Numbered from the stretch's first letter, positions 9,397 to 21,535 are shown. The stretch is 64,000 nucleotides of DNA from Syncephalis fuscata (GCA_025786725.1 JAHLTZ010000006.1:773043-837042); one strand, 5' to 3'. The notes: generated from the sequence alone by a model not told the origin. Numbers and translations: made by a program.

Positions 9397-11942
9397 TTAC
9401 CTTTTAAAGCGCCTTCTTGTTGAGACGGCACTTTCGGATGGAAGCACCCGTTTGGCTACGCCTTGTGTCTTGTACTTAGAGTAGCAATGGCGTTTTGGTT
9501 GGCATCGTCGTTTAAACGTAAGCGACGGCCACCACCGCTTCTTTACAGTTGGTGTAGCTATAGTTGTAGATGTAGTTGTAGCTGCTAGTACTGGTGATGC
9601 TGGTGACGCAGTACTAATTGTAGGCACCGTTGGCGTGGCTGGTGCAGCTACTGTTGCTGGAGCAGGTGTAAGCGTTGTTGTTGTTGGTGTTGTTGATGCC
9701 ACTGGTGTTGATGCCACTGGTGTTGTGGAGCAGGTGTAGGCGTTGTTGCCACTGGTGTTGTTGATGCTACTGGTGTTGATGCCACTGGTGCTGTTGGACC
9801 TATTTGACTTGTGGAGGCTTCTTCAAGTGGTACATCTGTATCTATTTGTTCTTCGCTGTTAAACCAGCCACAGTTTAGCGCACTCTCAGCGGTGTAGCGC
9901 GTGCTACTGTCGACATCAAGTAGCCCCTTCACTAAGTCAATTGCTATGCAATATTAGCTATTGTTAATAAATAAATGCTTTACTTACCTTCACGGCTGAA
10001 TTGGCTTAGCTCTTATTCAAAATCAACTGGATTGTCTAATATACGTTCAAGACAAACCAGTGTATCATTTGAATTGCTATAGGGAAATTTACCTATTTAT
10101 AATATAGAATAGTTAGTATTTTGTTTTTATTTTTGTTTGTACTTACCCCGTAGCATTACGTAGAGCATGACCCCCAAGCCCCACATGTCAATGGGTTTGC
10201 CGTACCCATTGACGTCAAACGGCGCCGAGGTTAATTGCCGGTGCATTCCTGGAACTGCTTTGGCACGCTCCAGCAACTGGTGCCGTTGATTGGACCATAA
10301 TGACGCTTCAGGCGCCATGTATGGTACGGAGCCACAGCAAGTGGGCCACTCGGAGGAAGGCTCTATGAAGTGAGCCATCCCAAAGTCAGTATATTTGACC
10401 TTGGGATATGGGCAATCCTCAGATAACATGATGTTATCCAGCTAATTAGTAGTTAGCACAATGCTTGATATTAATTTAATAAATTACCTTAATATCTAAT
10501 TAGATAGTTAATAATAATGATAATGATAATTAGTAAATGTATTAGCAAATAATTAAATATACTTGCCGCGGTGCACGATATTATTTTCATGCAAAAACTA
10601 TTGTAATGTTAGTATTTTGATTAGTAAACTTTAGTAATACTTACCTTCGCGCCTTCAAGTAGTTGCTTGAAGATATATTTTACTTCCATCTCTGGAAGGG
10701 GAAGGTGGCATTAACGTAATGAAAGAGATCACCGCCTGCCATGTACTGGATCACCAAGTACGTGTTCAGGCTGGTGATCCCTCCTCGTAGACCCCGTACA
10801 AAAAGAGAGTGGTTTCCAACCGCGTGTAAAGCGCGGACCTCTCTTTTGTAATCCTTAAAGTCATGGCAATGCAGTGAGACCTTCACCGCAACACGCTCGC
10901 GCGTCTTGCGGTCTATCCCAAGCTTCACTTCGCCAAAACTGCCCCTGTTATAAATGAATAGTTAGTTGATTGATTTGCCTAATTTAATTACTTACTCCCC
11001 AAGGGGCTGATCGTTTGTAATCATCACCCATTTATTCAACACCTATGGTATTGATAAAATTGGCACATTAGTAATATTTAAATAGGCTTATAAACTTACC
11101 TCTTCGTATTCTTCGCCTTCTTCTATTTTCATAGGTAGGCAACGTTCAATGACATGAACATTAAGCGTTACTATTATACAGTATTAGAAGCAATAATAAT
11201 AAATGATATTTACTACTTACTTTCACCATTGGGTGTTCCAATGGTACAATCTCCAGTAATTGTTTGTGAATCATTAGCAAATAATCCAATTCCATCAACT
11301 AAACCAAATGTTAGCAACTTTGTTGATATTACTATCTAAACTAGCCTATTAATACTGGCAGTCCAACATTCTAGATTGCTAGTTAGTAATGAATGTGGTA
11401 AATAGTCATTTACTTACTGTACAGCTAACAGTGCCATTGTTCTATATAATACACCATTAAAAACAGTTTATGAAAGTATATGCTGTACTTACCACTAAGA
11501 TTTCAAAACAGCGATCTGGCATAGGAACTGCAGTTAAACAATAGTCACTAGTAATACACATATAATGTCAGCTTATTTCTTTATAGATTTCATACTGCTG
11601 AATAGTTACCAGCAATTACTAGCTCCAATGGTGTAATATTTGTTTTTAACAATATGTTTGCTTAACGACTATCATTAGCCAACTATATGCTCATCATAAA
11701 CTCAACTTACTCTTAGACCCTGCCTCGTATACTTCAGCCCAAGCAGTTATACCGGTACGCTCTTCTTCAGATAAAACATTCCAGCAATTTGGAATGTTTG
11801 AGTACATCAGATCTTCATCACTTAAAAGATCTGATGGCAGTTCTACGGGAACTGCCGTCGGAGTATGTGGGATCGAGCCCCCCGTAAAGACAAAGGAGGT
11901 AGGAATAGAAATGGATATTTGATCAAAGTTCAAAGATGTCAT
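9397..11942 (-). CDS. Ser/Thr protein kinase, CAMK/CHK2-like, 13 exons, with lesions
   Basis: Exons: 11942-11711, 11660-11610, 11527-11493, 11441-11418, 11335-11221, 11170-11100, 11042-10996, 10944-10645, 10597-10567, 10495-10488, 10441-10147, 10092-9988 and 9943-9397. The roughly 210-residue N-terminus is of unknown fold; a divergent FHA domain is possible but unproven. The kinase domain has GEGSFGEVKLG, VAVKV, HRDIKLDN built across an 8-base exon, DFGMAHF, a GSVPYMAPE activation segment and DMWGLGVMLY. The C-tail is Thr/Ala/Pro-rich and ends in a basic cluster. Three lesions are seen. One base is missing near 10693-10706 (TFP to PEMEVKYIF). An in-frame TAA lies at 10015-10013 (VDFE-stop-ELSQF). 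A frame shift occurs in the repetitive tail near 9720-9735. With clean splice sites throughout, the gene is either recently disabled or carries sequence errors. The active-site residues are intact. Confidence 0.75.
10442..10566 (-). other. GC-AG intron, 8-base microexon and short intron in the kinase gene
   Basis: Exon 10597-10567 ends CACCGCG and is followed by GCAAGT, a GC donor. The intron (71 bases) ends in TAG at 10496. The next exon is only ATATTAAG (10495-10488), followed by GTAATT and a 46-base intron that ends in TAG at 10442. Joining the pieces restores the invariant kinase catalytic loop HRDIKLDN, which is strong internal proof of the splice pattern. Confidence 0.85.
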
Positions 11943-14900
11943 GGTGATAACGATGTTAAGTACGATGTTCAATGAATAAAGCTTCAAAGTAAAAGTAAGC
12001 GTTGAAAATGAAGTGGTAACAAAAAGTAAAGCAAAAGATTCTGTTTATTGCGACATTCATAAATTTAAAAACACACAATAATACAATATCAGACAGTATT
12101 GAAGGTAATAAAACAATAATACTTTATTGTACAATTAATAGCATTATACTTGTAGTATGTTCTGCTTACTGATGCTATAGCTCAGTCCTAAGTTGTATGG
12201 CAAACTATTGTGCATATCGGTATTTTATATAGTTACTTGGCTAAGCATGCATGTGCCACATCATACTGGTTTTCATGTTGGCCTTTGCAGTCGATATGGT
12301 TACGTTTTATTTCTGTTTTTACTTCATAACTTTAACGGACTTTGTAATGTAATATGAACAGCGTGTATTTTATTCTATTTAGTAGCATTGAAACTCAATC
12401 GGTGAATTATGTTATAGACCATATTTCTAAAGAAAAATAGTCATTTTTATTTAACTAATACAGTAATAAATTGTGTGGATCGACTGATTTAATTGTGTGC
12501 GAATGGCAAGAATACTTGAGAAAAAGTGAAAATACCTGCTAAGCCCTGACAATATTGATAGCATCGGAAAGAACCGCTATTATAGTGGCACAACTGATTA
12601 AGAATGGTCGCATTTGGCTATGTTTCAGTTGCATTGGCCAATTGATTCAACTAGCCAGTGTAGATATGCTGATTATGCGCGGAAATGACCGGCAAATGGA
12701 AGGCAAAAAGTGAGCAAATATGGAAATAAGGAAGGGATTATAATCTAATTTACTGATAAGATGGTATCTGGCATTAGAAGGTTTCAGTCAGGTGCAATAC
12801 GCCAATGAGCAACTACCACGTACTATTTACCAATATTATTTATTCTAATTGGTAGATATGTTTTGAAGTTTATAAGGTTGTGTTGAGCTTACTTTTGCTC
12901 ATTATCTCGCCTTCTCCTGTTTCTAGTTGTTAATGTGCTGTAAACCGTTTGTTAATGGTTAGCATTAAATCTAGTAGTTACATCCAGTGGTGTGGGGTCC
13001 CCTTGTTGGTTGATCACGATATACTGTGTTCTTGCTTTTGAGCTGTGTTGAATGTGCAATACAGTATTTGCAGACTGCTGTATTATACTGGCTCAACAAT
13101 TATATGGCTGCCCGTAATAGGCGGCTGTATACTAGTGTAGTGCGGAGACATGTGGGATAACAGGGTGTGCAGCACTGTGTTTAGCAAGTCAGTATTGCTG
13201 CACGCTCCCCTCATGTGGATGCGGCGACCTGTGATGGGTAACCATATGTTAGTGCTCACCTGTTTGTAACGCGCGCTGGAGGTGTGTTGGTATTGTTCAA
13301 CTTGCTGAACACTGCCATCACACACTGGATTGATGAGATATGTGGTTTATCTGGGTGGATGTATCCATATATCACCTATTGTTTACTTGTGGGCACAGGT
13401 TATAAATTGTAATATAGCACTAGTATCAAACCATTTAAATGCCCGTTCCCTGGCAACAGGCTATAGGGTCTGATGCGCTGTGCTGGAAACTTGCCCGGGA
13501 TTTTATAAATGAAGCTTGGTATTAATGCTATATTGAGACCTTAATAGTGCATCAGCATATGAAACGTGCTGTTTAGTTGTAATATGTTGTGGTGTTCATG
13601 TGTTCAGCTCTAGACACCAACTACAAATGGGTGAATCCATAGTTTGGTGCAGCTTATTGCTACGCTTGAATTGCCATGACATCTTATAACATTTATTGAA
13701 CAGTATTGCCATCAAGATAGCAGCTAATATAGAGCTGTACGCATCCGACAAATATTACTTACGCCCAAGTCGTAGTATTGCCGGTACTCCAGGTGGACGT
13801 ATAGTTGCTGCATTAGCTGCTATCTTGTTTAACAACTTTTAACAACATTTCTAGTTTATTTGTATAACAAATAACAACAATACACAAACAACTACACGCA
13901 TGTACACTATAAACTATACGCAAGGAACAATCAACTAGATGTAGGTGCTTATTACTACTAAACAATACTAACGCACTTTTATTATAGCTATTCAAGCATT
14001 GGTGCCGGATCGACAAGTATATCTGACTGCATTTGTTATCGGACACAAATATTTTGCATGCAACTTACAATACCAACTATAGAATTCGTTGGCACAAGCA
14101 TCGACAACAATACTGTATACTGTCGTTGGTACTATTGTTTGGGCTGGATTCTAAATGGGACATATACTTATCTGGTTTATATTACTCAACACTAACTGGC
14201 ATTGCTATTGCGCATCTGCTAAATGCTTTGGTTTGATTGAAGTGGTGGTAATAAAGAGGGAGGTGGTGGGCATTACACATATATTACATTGAAATGGTAG
14301 ATTTAATAAAGAAGCGCATGAGGTGTTTGCTGAATCGACATAACACTGTGACTCCATTACTAGTTTGTCTAAAGTTGTGCTTATTTGTTTATAAAACTAT
14401 AATACTGGTACATGTATTCAATTAAAGTCACTGATACTTGAATAGCTAGATTACAAGTAGCTACATTCAATACTGCATCTACACCAACTATTTTAATAAT
14501 AGTGCCATAGTTTATTTATTACTGTCTTATTTATTACATTTAACATGATCCGGTGATAAATGGCTACATTTAATAGCATCTAATCTATTGAACATGCTAG
14601 TTGATGGCGAATGACATCAATCATCAAATACTCATCATTGTAGATTCATTATCCAGTATGCATATATTCAGTATACATATAGATTTTTTATTATATACTC
14701 AGACTAACATATATTATTCTATCTTTGGGAAGTTATTGGTGCATAGCAGTACAATCATCATGCTATAAACTCACTGCATGCTTTGGTTTGCCATAGATCA
14801 CCGCTGCAGTCGTTTTAGAAGTAGTAGTAGATTGCACTTTTAGTACGGCCACTGAATAACATTTCAGTACCATACAGTGCAATCTACTGTCGCTACTGTA

Positions 14901-15100
14901 TATGCTATTACCAGCACAATCTATAGTGGCCATCTATAGCAAATCAAGGCATACAGTAGCTTTGGCACATATGGTCGCTACATTCGTCGTACTGGCAGTT
15001 GTGCATATACAATAGCGTAATTTGCAATGATCCATAGCATAAACAAGGTATACAACGAGACTTCACAGCATATGCTCAAAATAACATAAAACAAGCCAGG
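11943..15100. other. Gene-poor region with scattered coding-like relics
   Basis: About 3.1 kb without a supported gene. Short open pieces occur but are isolated. At 13711-13842 (plus) a 40-residue piece contains SIAGTPGGRIVAALAAI. This faintly recalls the glycine-rich end of type II PLP decarboxylases and lyases. It has no joined upstream exons and stops at once. At 13989-14072 another open piece, AIQALVPDRQVYLTAF, is seen. A repeat shared with 36.9 kb lies at 14566-14680. These may be decayed genes or chance. Confidence 0.35.
14566..14680 (+). repeat. Dispersed repeat R3, copy a
   Basis: This segment matches the reverse complement of 36865-36966 over about 100 bases, with roughly four in five positions equal by eye. 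The best block includes GACATCAATCATCAAATACT and the following CATCATTG. A weaker, shorter relative lies at 21680-21733 on the plus strand. No coding potential. It probably belongs to an old mobile-element family. Confidence 0.7.
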
Positions 15101-15460
15101 AATGCACTTACCGTGTCAATAAAGCTGCCAAAAGCAACGATCAGAGCAAGGAAAGTGATTTGCAAAAAAGGTCAGATTACAAAAGAGCAATGCAAGTACA
15201 TAGTGTAGAAGGTGTTTGTACATAACTAGTAGCCAGTCAACTACTGACACTATTTAGATATATATATGAGTGTACAAGTATATGCAATGGATATATGCTA
15301 TCAAGTGTAAAGAAAGAGAAAGGAATGTGATGAGTAGATTGTGAGATGTAAACCTGTCAGTCAATATTTATAGACAGTTGAGTTAATTGATTAATAAATG
15401 GAGTGTGAAATAATAAAAGTCGATCTACCCAACATGTTGGTACATCATAGAACAAGTGAA
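15101..15460 (+). repeat. Dispersed direct repeat R1, copy b
   Basis: Second copy of R1, same orientation as 8632-9000 and nearly identical from ATCAGAGCAAGGAAAG through GATCTACCCAACATG. It lies about 110 bases past the stop of the methyltransferase gene at 15573, again 3' of a minus-strand gene. Such close identity next to much more divergent flanks implies recent duplication or transposition. Confidence 0.85.
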
Positions 15461-15572
15461 GCAATAATGTATTAAGAATAAAATATACTCACTTTTCCTA
15501 TTAATAAGTAAATGAATACACAAATTTATTATATGATAAAATAGTCAAAAAAAGTAATTATTAATGAATATA

Positions 15573-16697
15573 TTAGTGGTTAAGTTTCCGTGCACAGTAT
15601 ACTTTGACTGTCCAGTAACTCTTAAGACGATTAGTCTCCTCATTTAGTTTCATCAAAAATCCATCTATTTCCTCGTTAGATAGACCAATCTCTTGGATTA
15701 GCAAATGGCGTACCGCCTCAACATTGGCGCGCAAGCAATTCCAGCCGCGTCGTCCCATGTCGCCGGCCCAGTCGCCGGCTGGAATCATATACTTTTCAGT
15801 ACGGACATCGCTGAGTCGTGCAGCTTGCATACGTGCCGGCACTTCGTCCACAGCGAATAAATCCACGCCGCAGGGATGCATCAGCTGATGGTGCCAGGTA
15901 TTGAATCGCTCACCGTGCGCACCGACATTGGACAAAGTGCCAGTTGTTTCGACCATTTCTATCCAGCCGTTGATGGCACAAATACGAGCACATTCATGCA
16001 CGTAGATCGGCCAGATCTGGTCTGGTATGGCAAGATTCAAGAAGCGATGGTGTACAAAGTCAAAACTGCTGTCTGGATATGGTAGTCCTATTAGAAAACA
16101 ACAACGCAATAATAAATATCTGAATTAAATATACATTTGTTTTGCTAGCATAGTAATTCATCACTTAAAATAAACATGAAAGCAACCATTTACCTTCAAG
16201 TATATTAGCAGTGGCAAATTTGCAGTTTGCAGGCTTAAGATCCGTTGTAGGTGGCAGGATAATGTCGACACCAGTAAAGTCACAATTTGTATGTTCTGAA
16301 GCCATTTCCTATTCAACGGATTAGACTGGTATGTAATTGTTAAACACAGTACTCACCATTAGCCAAATACCAGATCCTGTGCCAAGATCAATACAACGTG
16401 TCATCTTCTCTGTTGGTGCAAAATAATTAACACCAGTGACAGAGCGCATCAAATAATGCAGCGAATCCAGTCTGTATATTTGTTGTTAGCATGCATTTAG
16501 GTCAAACTCTATACTTGCCGGTCCATTTCCTCAGAATCTATGGGTAGACGATAGGCAACACCATCCATGTCCAAGTATTGCCGACCTAGCTGTTCTATAA
16601 TACGGACGCTATTTATGCCGCCAACATTTGCACTGGAGCCGCGTCGACTACGGCGTCGCTGGCTAAGCTCTGAAACTTTAGATATATCGTTTCCCAT
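15573..16697 (-). CDS. SAM-dependent methyltransferase, intact paralogue
   Basis: Class I SAM methyltransferase of the kind common in fungal secondary or housekeeping metabolism; substrate unknown. Exons: 16697-16519, 16471-16357, 16308-16194 and 16087-15573. The protein starts MGNDISKVSELSQRRRS, a basic N-terminus. Motif I is CIDLGTGSGIWLM, motif II DFTGVDI, post-I LPYPDSSFDFVHHRF, and motif III GGWIEMVETTG in its local form INGWIEMVETTG. The C-terminal helix ends YWTVKVYCARKLNH. All joins keep frame. Intron 1 has a GC donor (CG followed by GCAAGT) at the same position and phase where the copy at 849-2903 has a GT donor. The start ATG lies before the only basic leader and no upstream in-frame ATG is evident. 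Confidence 0.85.
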
Positions 16698-17454
16698 GTC
16701 ACTTTATACGCAGTAATAGCACAGCGATTAAAGTTGTGTTTATAACTTGGATCTGATACTGCCAGTACTAAAGGTAGAGATACTCAAAACGTTTGAAACA
16801 CAGATATTAATAAACGACTATTGGATAAAGGTAAATGTTTGTAAATGCAAACTAGAGGTTCAGCGCTATACGATGCACGTATTGGCAACACGACAAAGCA
16901 AGAAAAATGTAAGATTATTGAACTTTTGTGAATAGTGGGCATTTCCCGTCATTTAGCTGCTGTCGACATTATGCGGAGTGTCAATAAAGACTCAAAAGAG
17001 TCAATTAATTAATATATTCTCAGACTGCTGACGATGTATCCGAATTCAACATTTCCACCAACCCTGACTCCGCGGCATTTCTTTGACGCTATCTACTTTG
17101 GTTTTATCTACCTAAGCGTGATTTGGCAGTGTTGGTATGTGCACGTTTAATAAATTACAATTACAATAAGCATTTAAACAAATTAAAATACGTAAAATGA
17201 TGGGGCAGTTAACACTGAATAGTTATTACATGGATAAAGATGAGAATTTTCAATACCATAAATGTTTCCAGAGTATATTGGTATTATTATCTACCTATTC
17301 TGAGTTTAACTTTCACGCCTTACTGGGGCAAATTTATAGGTATTAAATGCTAATAATGATTTCTTTTAAAGTTTTACAAAGTAGCTTATACTATTATGAA
17401 CTGAATTAAATTATTTATTAATTAACAAACTATTATTACTAGTTATGTATAAAT
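16698..17454. other. Intergenic with a possible small membrane-protein exon
   Basis: On the plus strand an ATG at 17034 opens MYPNSTFPPTLTPRHFF, followed by a hydrophobic stretch ending VIWQCW. A GTATGT donor follows at about 17135. A second hydrophobic open piece lies at about 17270-17340, before GTATTA. The phase between the two does not resolve cleanly and no further exon was identified. It could be a small membrane protein starting divergently from the methyltransferase, or chance. Confidence 0.25.
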
Positions 17455-18595
17455 TTACTTTTGAGCAGAATCACAAAAATAATTCAATATGCTTTGCTGG
17501 TAATGTTTAGACTTAAGCTTTTTACAACCACGGCGAGGATTGATTCTAGTTGTTTTTGTTATTACTGTTTTGTTGCCGTTGCTGTTTTGTTGCCGTTGTT
17601 TTTTTTGTTATTGTTGTAGGTTTACTAAACAAAAATTCGCTAATTGATTCATCCAAGATAAAGTTAATTAATGCGTTATTGCTTTGTGGTCCATGAAATA
17701 TACTACTTACTTTTTAATATTATCAGTGATAGGTTGTGCGTCATAATCCTGTTCTTGTTTGCGCAAGCAATGTTCAACGTGGCAGTGAAGTGCTGCCTTT
17801 GAGCGTGCCTCTAGTGCAATATTACAGACGGGACACGTCGATTGATGAAACTGTGAACAATGATTTTTCGTTAATGTTGATGTCATTGTCGTCGTAGATG
17901 ATAATGCTAATGATGGTGATGATAAATCTCCCTACCAATGCTTAATATCAATTAATAGAAAACAGTCGGTATTACTTACTGCATTTGTCGTAGCATCTGT
18001 TGATTTGTGTAAAAACTATAGCATATATGCTGTATTCGTCATCAACTATATTGATTTTTCACTACTATTTACCTTTGTAATATTTTCGGTAATCTGTTTG
18101 GATTGCATTTCTTGCAACGAGGATAATCGTACACCCATCAATCGTAGTTCAATAGGCTGCTCTGCCTCAAGTAGCTAGCATTATTGCAATTAATTATATA
18201 TGCATTAAACTAAAATATAAACAAATGTTTAAGCTACCTGCTTGCCATATAAATATAAATCATCCGCTTTGAATATACATTGAGCTAGACTACGTGATCT
18301 TGATAATACAGTAAAGTCCGATCGTTTTAGCTTTAGTGTAATTGTTTGTCCCTAGTCATTATTAGTATGCAATATATTAATTTATGCTATTGGTAATACT
18401 ACCTTAATTTGTTTTCGCTCAAGATTTGCAGATAATTTTTCAGCAATCGTTTTTAACATATCTAGTTGTCGGTCGATTTTAGATAGATTACGGAATGTAC
18501 TAGATATAGAGAATAAGACTGGCTCAATAAACTATGTTTCATTTGTTATCCTACCGTTCTACGCTAATACTTTTACGATCATATTGTCTAATAAA

Positions 18596-18631
<36 letters not shown>

Positions 18632-20809
18632 GAGAATCGGTAAATACTTTTCATGCTATTCTACAAGCAGATCCTACATTGATAGATCGGTTGTGCCTAA
18701 ACCCAAGGCAGCGCGTGATATAAACTCAAATGATTTAGAAGAAAGCAGCAGTTTTAGCACGACACGCTGTTTGTACTGTATCAAAACAATAGTAATAAAA
18801 GATTAGCAATTAATTGATTATATAGTTATTGTTTCTCTTTTACCATATCTCCACCCGTCTTTACATCAAGTGCACTAAGTAATTGCTCAGTTACTCGCCC
18901 AATACCTATGGTGATCTAATTAGATCATCGTATAATGCAGAAACATAATTATATATACCATTTAGTTTACGTATTGGCAGTTCTTTTATAAATGACATGA
19001 TGGCATCTCGATCATTATTAAGGGTATATTGTCCTATATAGTATTGTTAATCGTGTACATTGTAAACGACAATTGCTTTACCATTAGGTTTATTCATGTC
19101 GGAACAGATCTATTTACATTTAGTATTTACATTTTTAACATTGTTTACACTTACTTTGGCAAGGCGTCTACAAAGATGTGAGTAATTGTGCAAATATTAC
19201 AATGGTTACTTACTTATTAGCTGCAATGCCTGCACTGGCTAATGTTGTTGTAATTATTTTATTCAAACAAAATGCCTGTCACCTGGCACTTACCCGTTAA
19301 TAAAGTTTTTCTATACACATATTAAAGCTACAATCTAATGGAAATATATGGTCTTACACTTGAATTTCTTTTCTAATTTGATTCGTCACCTCTTCAGCCG
19401 TCTTCTTGCTTTCTTTTATATAACTTGTGATATTCAAATAAGCTGATAGAAATTAGTATCTATTTATGCAAATGATAGCAGTGCTATTTGCTTATTATGT
19501 TGGTGGAGTATTCTTACATTCATCAATACCAGCCGCGCTGAAATTACCTAGTTTTAGCATGTTTATAACCAAAATAGCTAATACTTACAGAAACTGCGGA
19601 TCATATTTCTATTGGAACTTTAGCAATAATCTAAAACTTAAGCATATCTTACCTCTAGTACGGTGTGTACTATTTTAGAGATTGCTCTAGCAAATCGTTG
19701 ATTTAATTTATGCTATCAAATGGCAACGATCTATTGTTCTTACTTATACTTTGCTCCATTTGGAGGCAGTATGATTAGTTCTATTTTTACAAATATTAAT
19801 GTTAAAACAATGACTGTATGATTAATTACCAGGACATAATTTCTAATTTATTGTTACAATTACAAGTTAATTAATACCAATTTATCGAGACTAATCAAAC
19901 CTTAGCAATATATCCTGGCATTGCCGATCGAACGCCAAATTTTCTGAATGATTTCATTAGATGGCTATTTGTACTTGCAAGATACTAGATTACCGTGCAG
20001 CATCTACGTACTATTAGTCGAATAAAAAACAAATAGTTCTACACTTACAATTGGCCGTGGATAGCATGCTATTTCCCTGGAATTACACTTAATAAATAAT
20101 GTTATTTGCAATATTCTCTAGCTTACTCCAACTCCCATGGGCTTTTCCTTTAAAGCAGGATTATCAAGTTCTTCAACTGCCGCGAAAAATGCTAATAATA
20201 TTTGACAAACATGGTTAAAATAGCATCAGCCGTATTGATCCATTTTTTACCGTCCATATCAATATGCACAATTATTTGTGATAAATCTCTATCCATCTCA
20301 AGTTGTTTCCAGTCTGCGTCTACTTGTCGACAAATATGTGCTAAATCACGTCCTTCTAATCGTTTTTTTCGCTCTAATAGATTCTGTATTTTATGGCAAG
20401 CTCTTGATCTTTTCTTCTTTCATTTTCAAAAAATGGCGTTCCCTATGTACAGCGCAGTAGTTGGATATTCATTAGTTGGATACACATCTAATGCGCTCTA
20501 GACCACATTTACTTTTGAAGCTTCATAAATAACACGCCCAATCATGTCCTTGTCAGTGCTCTCAAGACCAGCTTTATTTGCAGACGGCCCAAGAATGCGT
20601 GCCATAAAAGTGTCGTTTTTATCCGAAGGCGTTTCAGTAATCTCGGCTGAATCGTCTGTTGTATCTTGCCCGAGTGCATCGTCCCACTCCAAGTCTGCTA
20701 CTTCCTCTTCTTCAACATAGCTTTCAGACTCGCTGCCAGAATTCTCACAAATAGTTTCATTTTCTTTTGAGGAAGGTAAAGGTACAGATTCCAAAGGGGG
20801 AGTAGTCAT
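17455..20809 (-). CDS. POLK: DNA polymerase kappa (Y-family, DinB), many small exons
   Basis: Translesion DNA polymerase acting in the nucleus on damaged templates. From the start MTTPPLESVPLPSS (20809), an acidic leader is followed by the kappa-specific N-clasp KAGLESTDKDMIGRVIYEASK. Then come FFENERRKDQELA, HIDMDAFFAAVEELDNPALK with the catalytic Asp, MLSTAN, SAMPGYIAKKLCPELI, LPPNGAKY and AGIDE...YLNITSYIKES with the second acidic site. Next are CSDMNKPNG, the helix-hairpin-helix LNGIGRVTEQLL, LGLGTTDL, RKSISVERT and the little finger LKLKRSDFTVLSRS. The tail has one UBZ4-type ubiquitin-binding zinc finger, CPVCNIAL...CHVEHCL. The last residues hold a PCNA-binding PIP box, QQSILNYF, just before the stop. 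A base is missing in an A run at 20388-20393, and the frame also shifts at the T run near 17598-17606. The domain chain is otherwise complete across many tiny exons. Several exon edges are unresolved. Confidence 0.85.
18600..18632. repeat. AAT/ATT trinucleotide microsatellite
   Basis: About ten perfect AAT units inside an intron of the DNA polymerase kappa gene, between the RKSISVERT exon and its neighbour. It has no coding role and is likely to vary in length. Confidence 0.9.
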
Positions 20810-21299
20810 TGTGCGAATGTATAGGTAGAGAAGGTAAGTATACTGCTTTACAATGTTCAAGCGAGTAAATAAACATACAACGCAAAAAGTGCGATAAAAG
20901 TTGATATCGACGTGTATTTCCTAGATAAAACTGTCTAGTTTTATAGCTCTTTCCTGCTATTCGAGCAAAATACAAAATATATACTTGTCAACCACCTTTG
21001 CTATAAAAAGAAGGAATGGGGCTGGATAATCTGCATTGCCAAATATAATGTGGCACTGCCCCTTAGTCAGCTTTTCCATCGTATTCCTCAGTGAGTTTAG
21101 ATATGTTTACAAGTATTCTATTTAGCATTCAATAAACACTGTTGCTGATATGATGAATTTAGTGCCTAAAAGCTTAGTTGTCAATTATAATATCATGCTC
21201 TATGATAATGACATTTGTTTATGCATTGATATCTATCCTTCTTATTTACTAATGACATTGTTCTATGAATACACTTGTCTTTACTGTTTGTTACCTATT

Positions 21300-21535
21300 C
21301 TTACTACATTTATTGTTTTGCTGTTAATACTCTTCTATAACTATACTTGATTTTATGCAATTGGTTTTTATCCTTTGTTTTATTCCACCACTTGGACAAT
21401 TTCCTTACCAGTATTTTAATTTATTCATAGTCTTTATATGTACAATACCATTTGATTTATGACATGTATTATCCTATTGTATATATCGTATCACTTATCA
21501 AGTAAATAAAAATAGTCTTTCTTTTGCAAACACTA
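21300..21535 (+). repeat. Dispersed repeat R2, copy a
   Basis: Aligns by eye with 36235-36455 on the same strand. Shared blocks are TTTATCCTTTGTTTTATTCC against TTATTCTTTGTCTATTCC, the ATTTATTCATAGTCTTTATAT block, and ATTTGATTTATGACATGTAT against the matching 36.4 kb block. Both end in AAGTAAATAAA or a similar sequence, then a TTCTTT stretch. It is degenerate and non-coding. Confidence 0.65.

Noticed and set aside
10013-10015. Reassigned stop codon as explanation for the TAA in the kinase
   Set aside because: TAA ends RRP8, ALG11, ARG8 and most other genes in the window at the expected family end, so the standard code holds.
21150-21350. Hydrophobic 66-codon frame
   Set aside because: It overlaps dispersed repeat R2 and has no gene context; AT-rich DNA gives such frames by chance.
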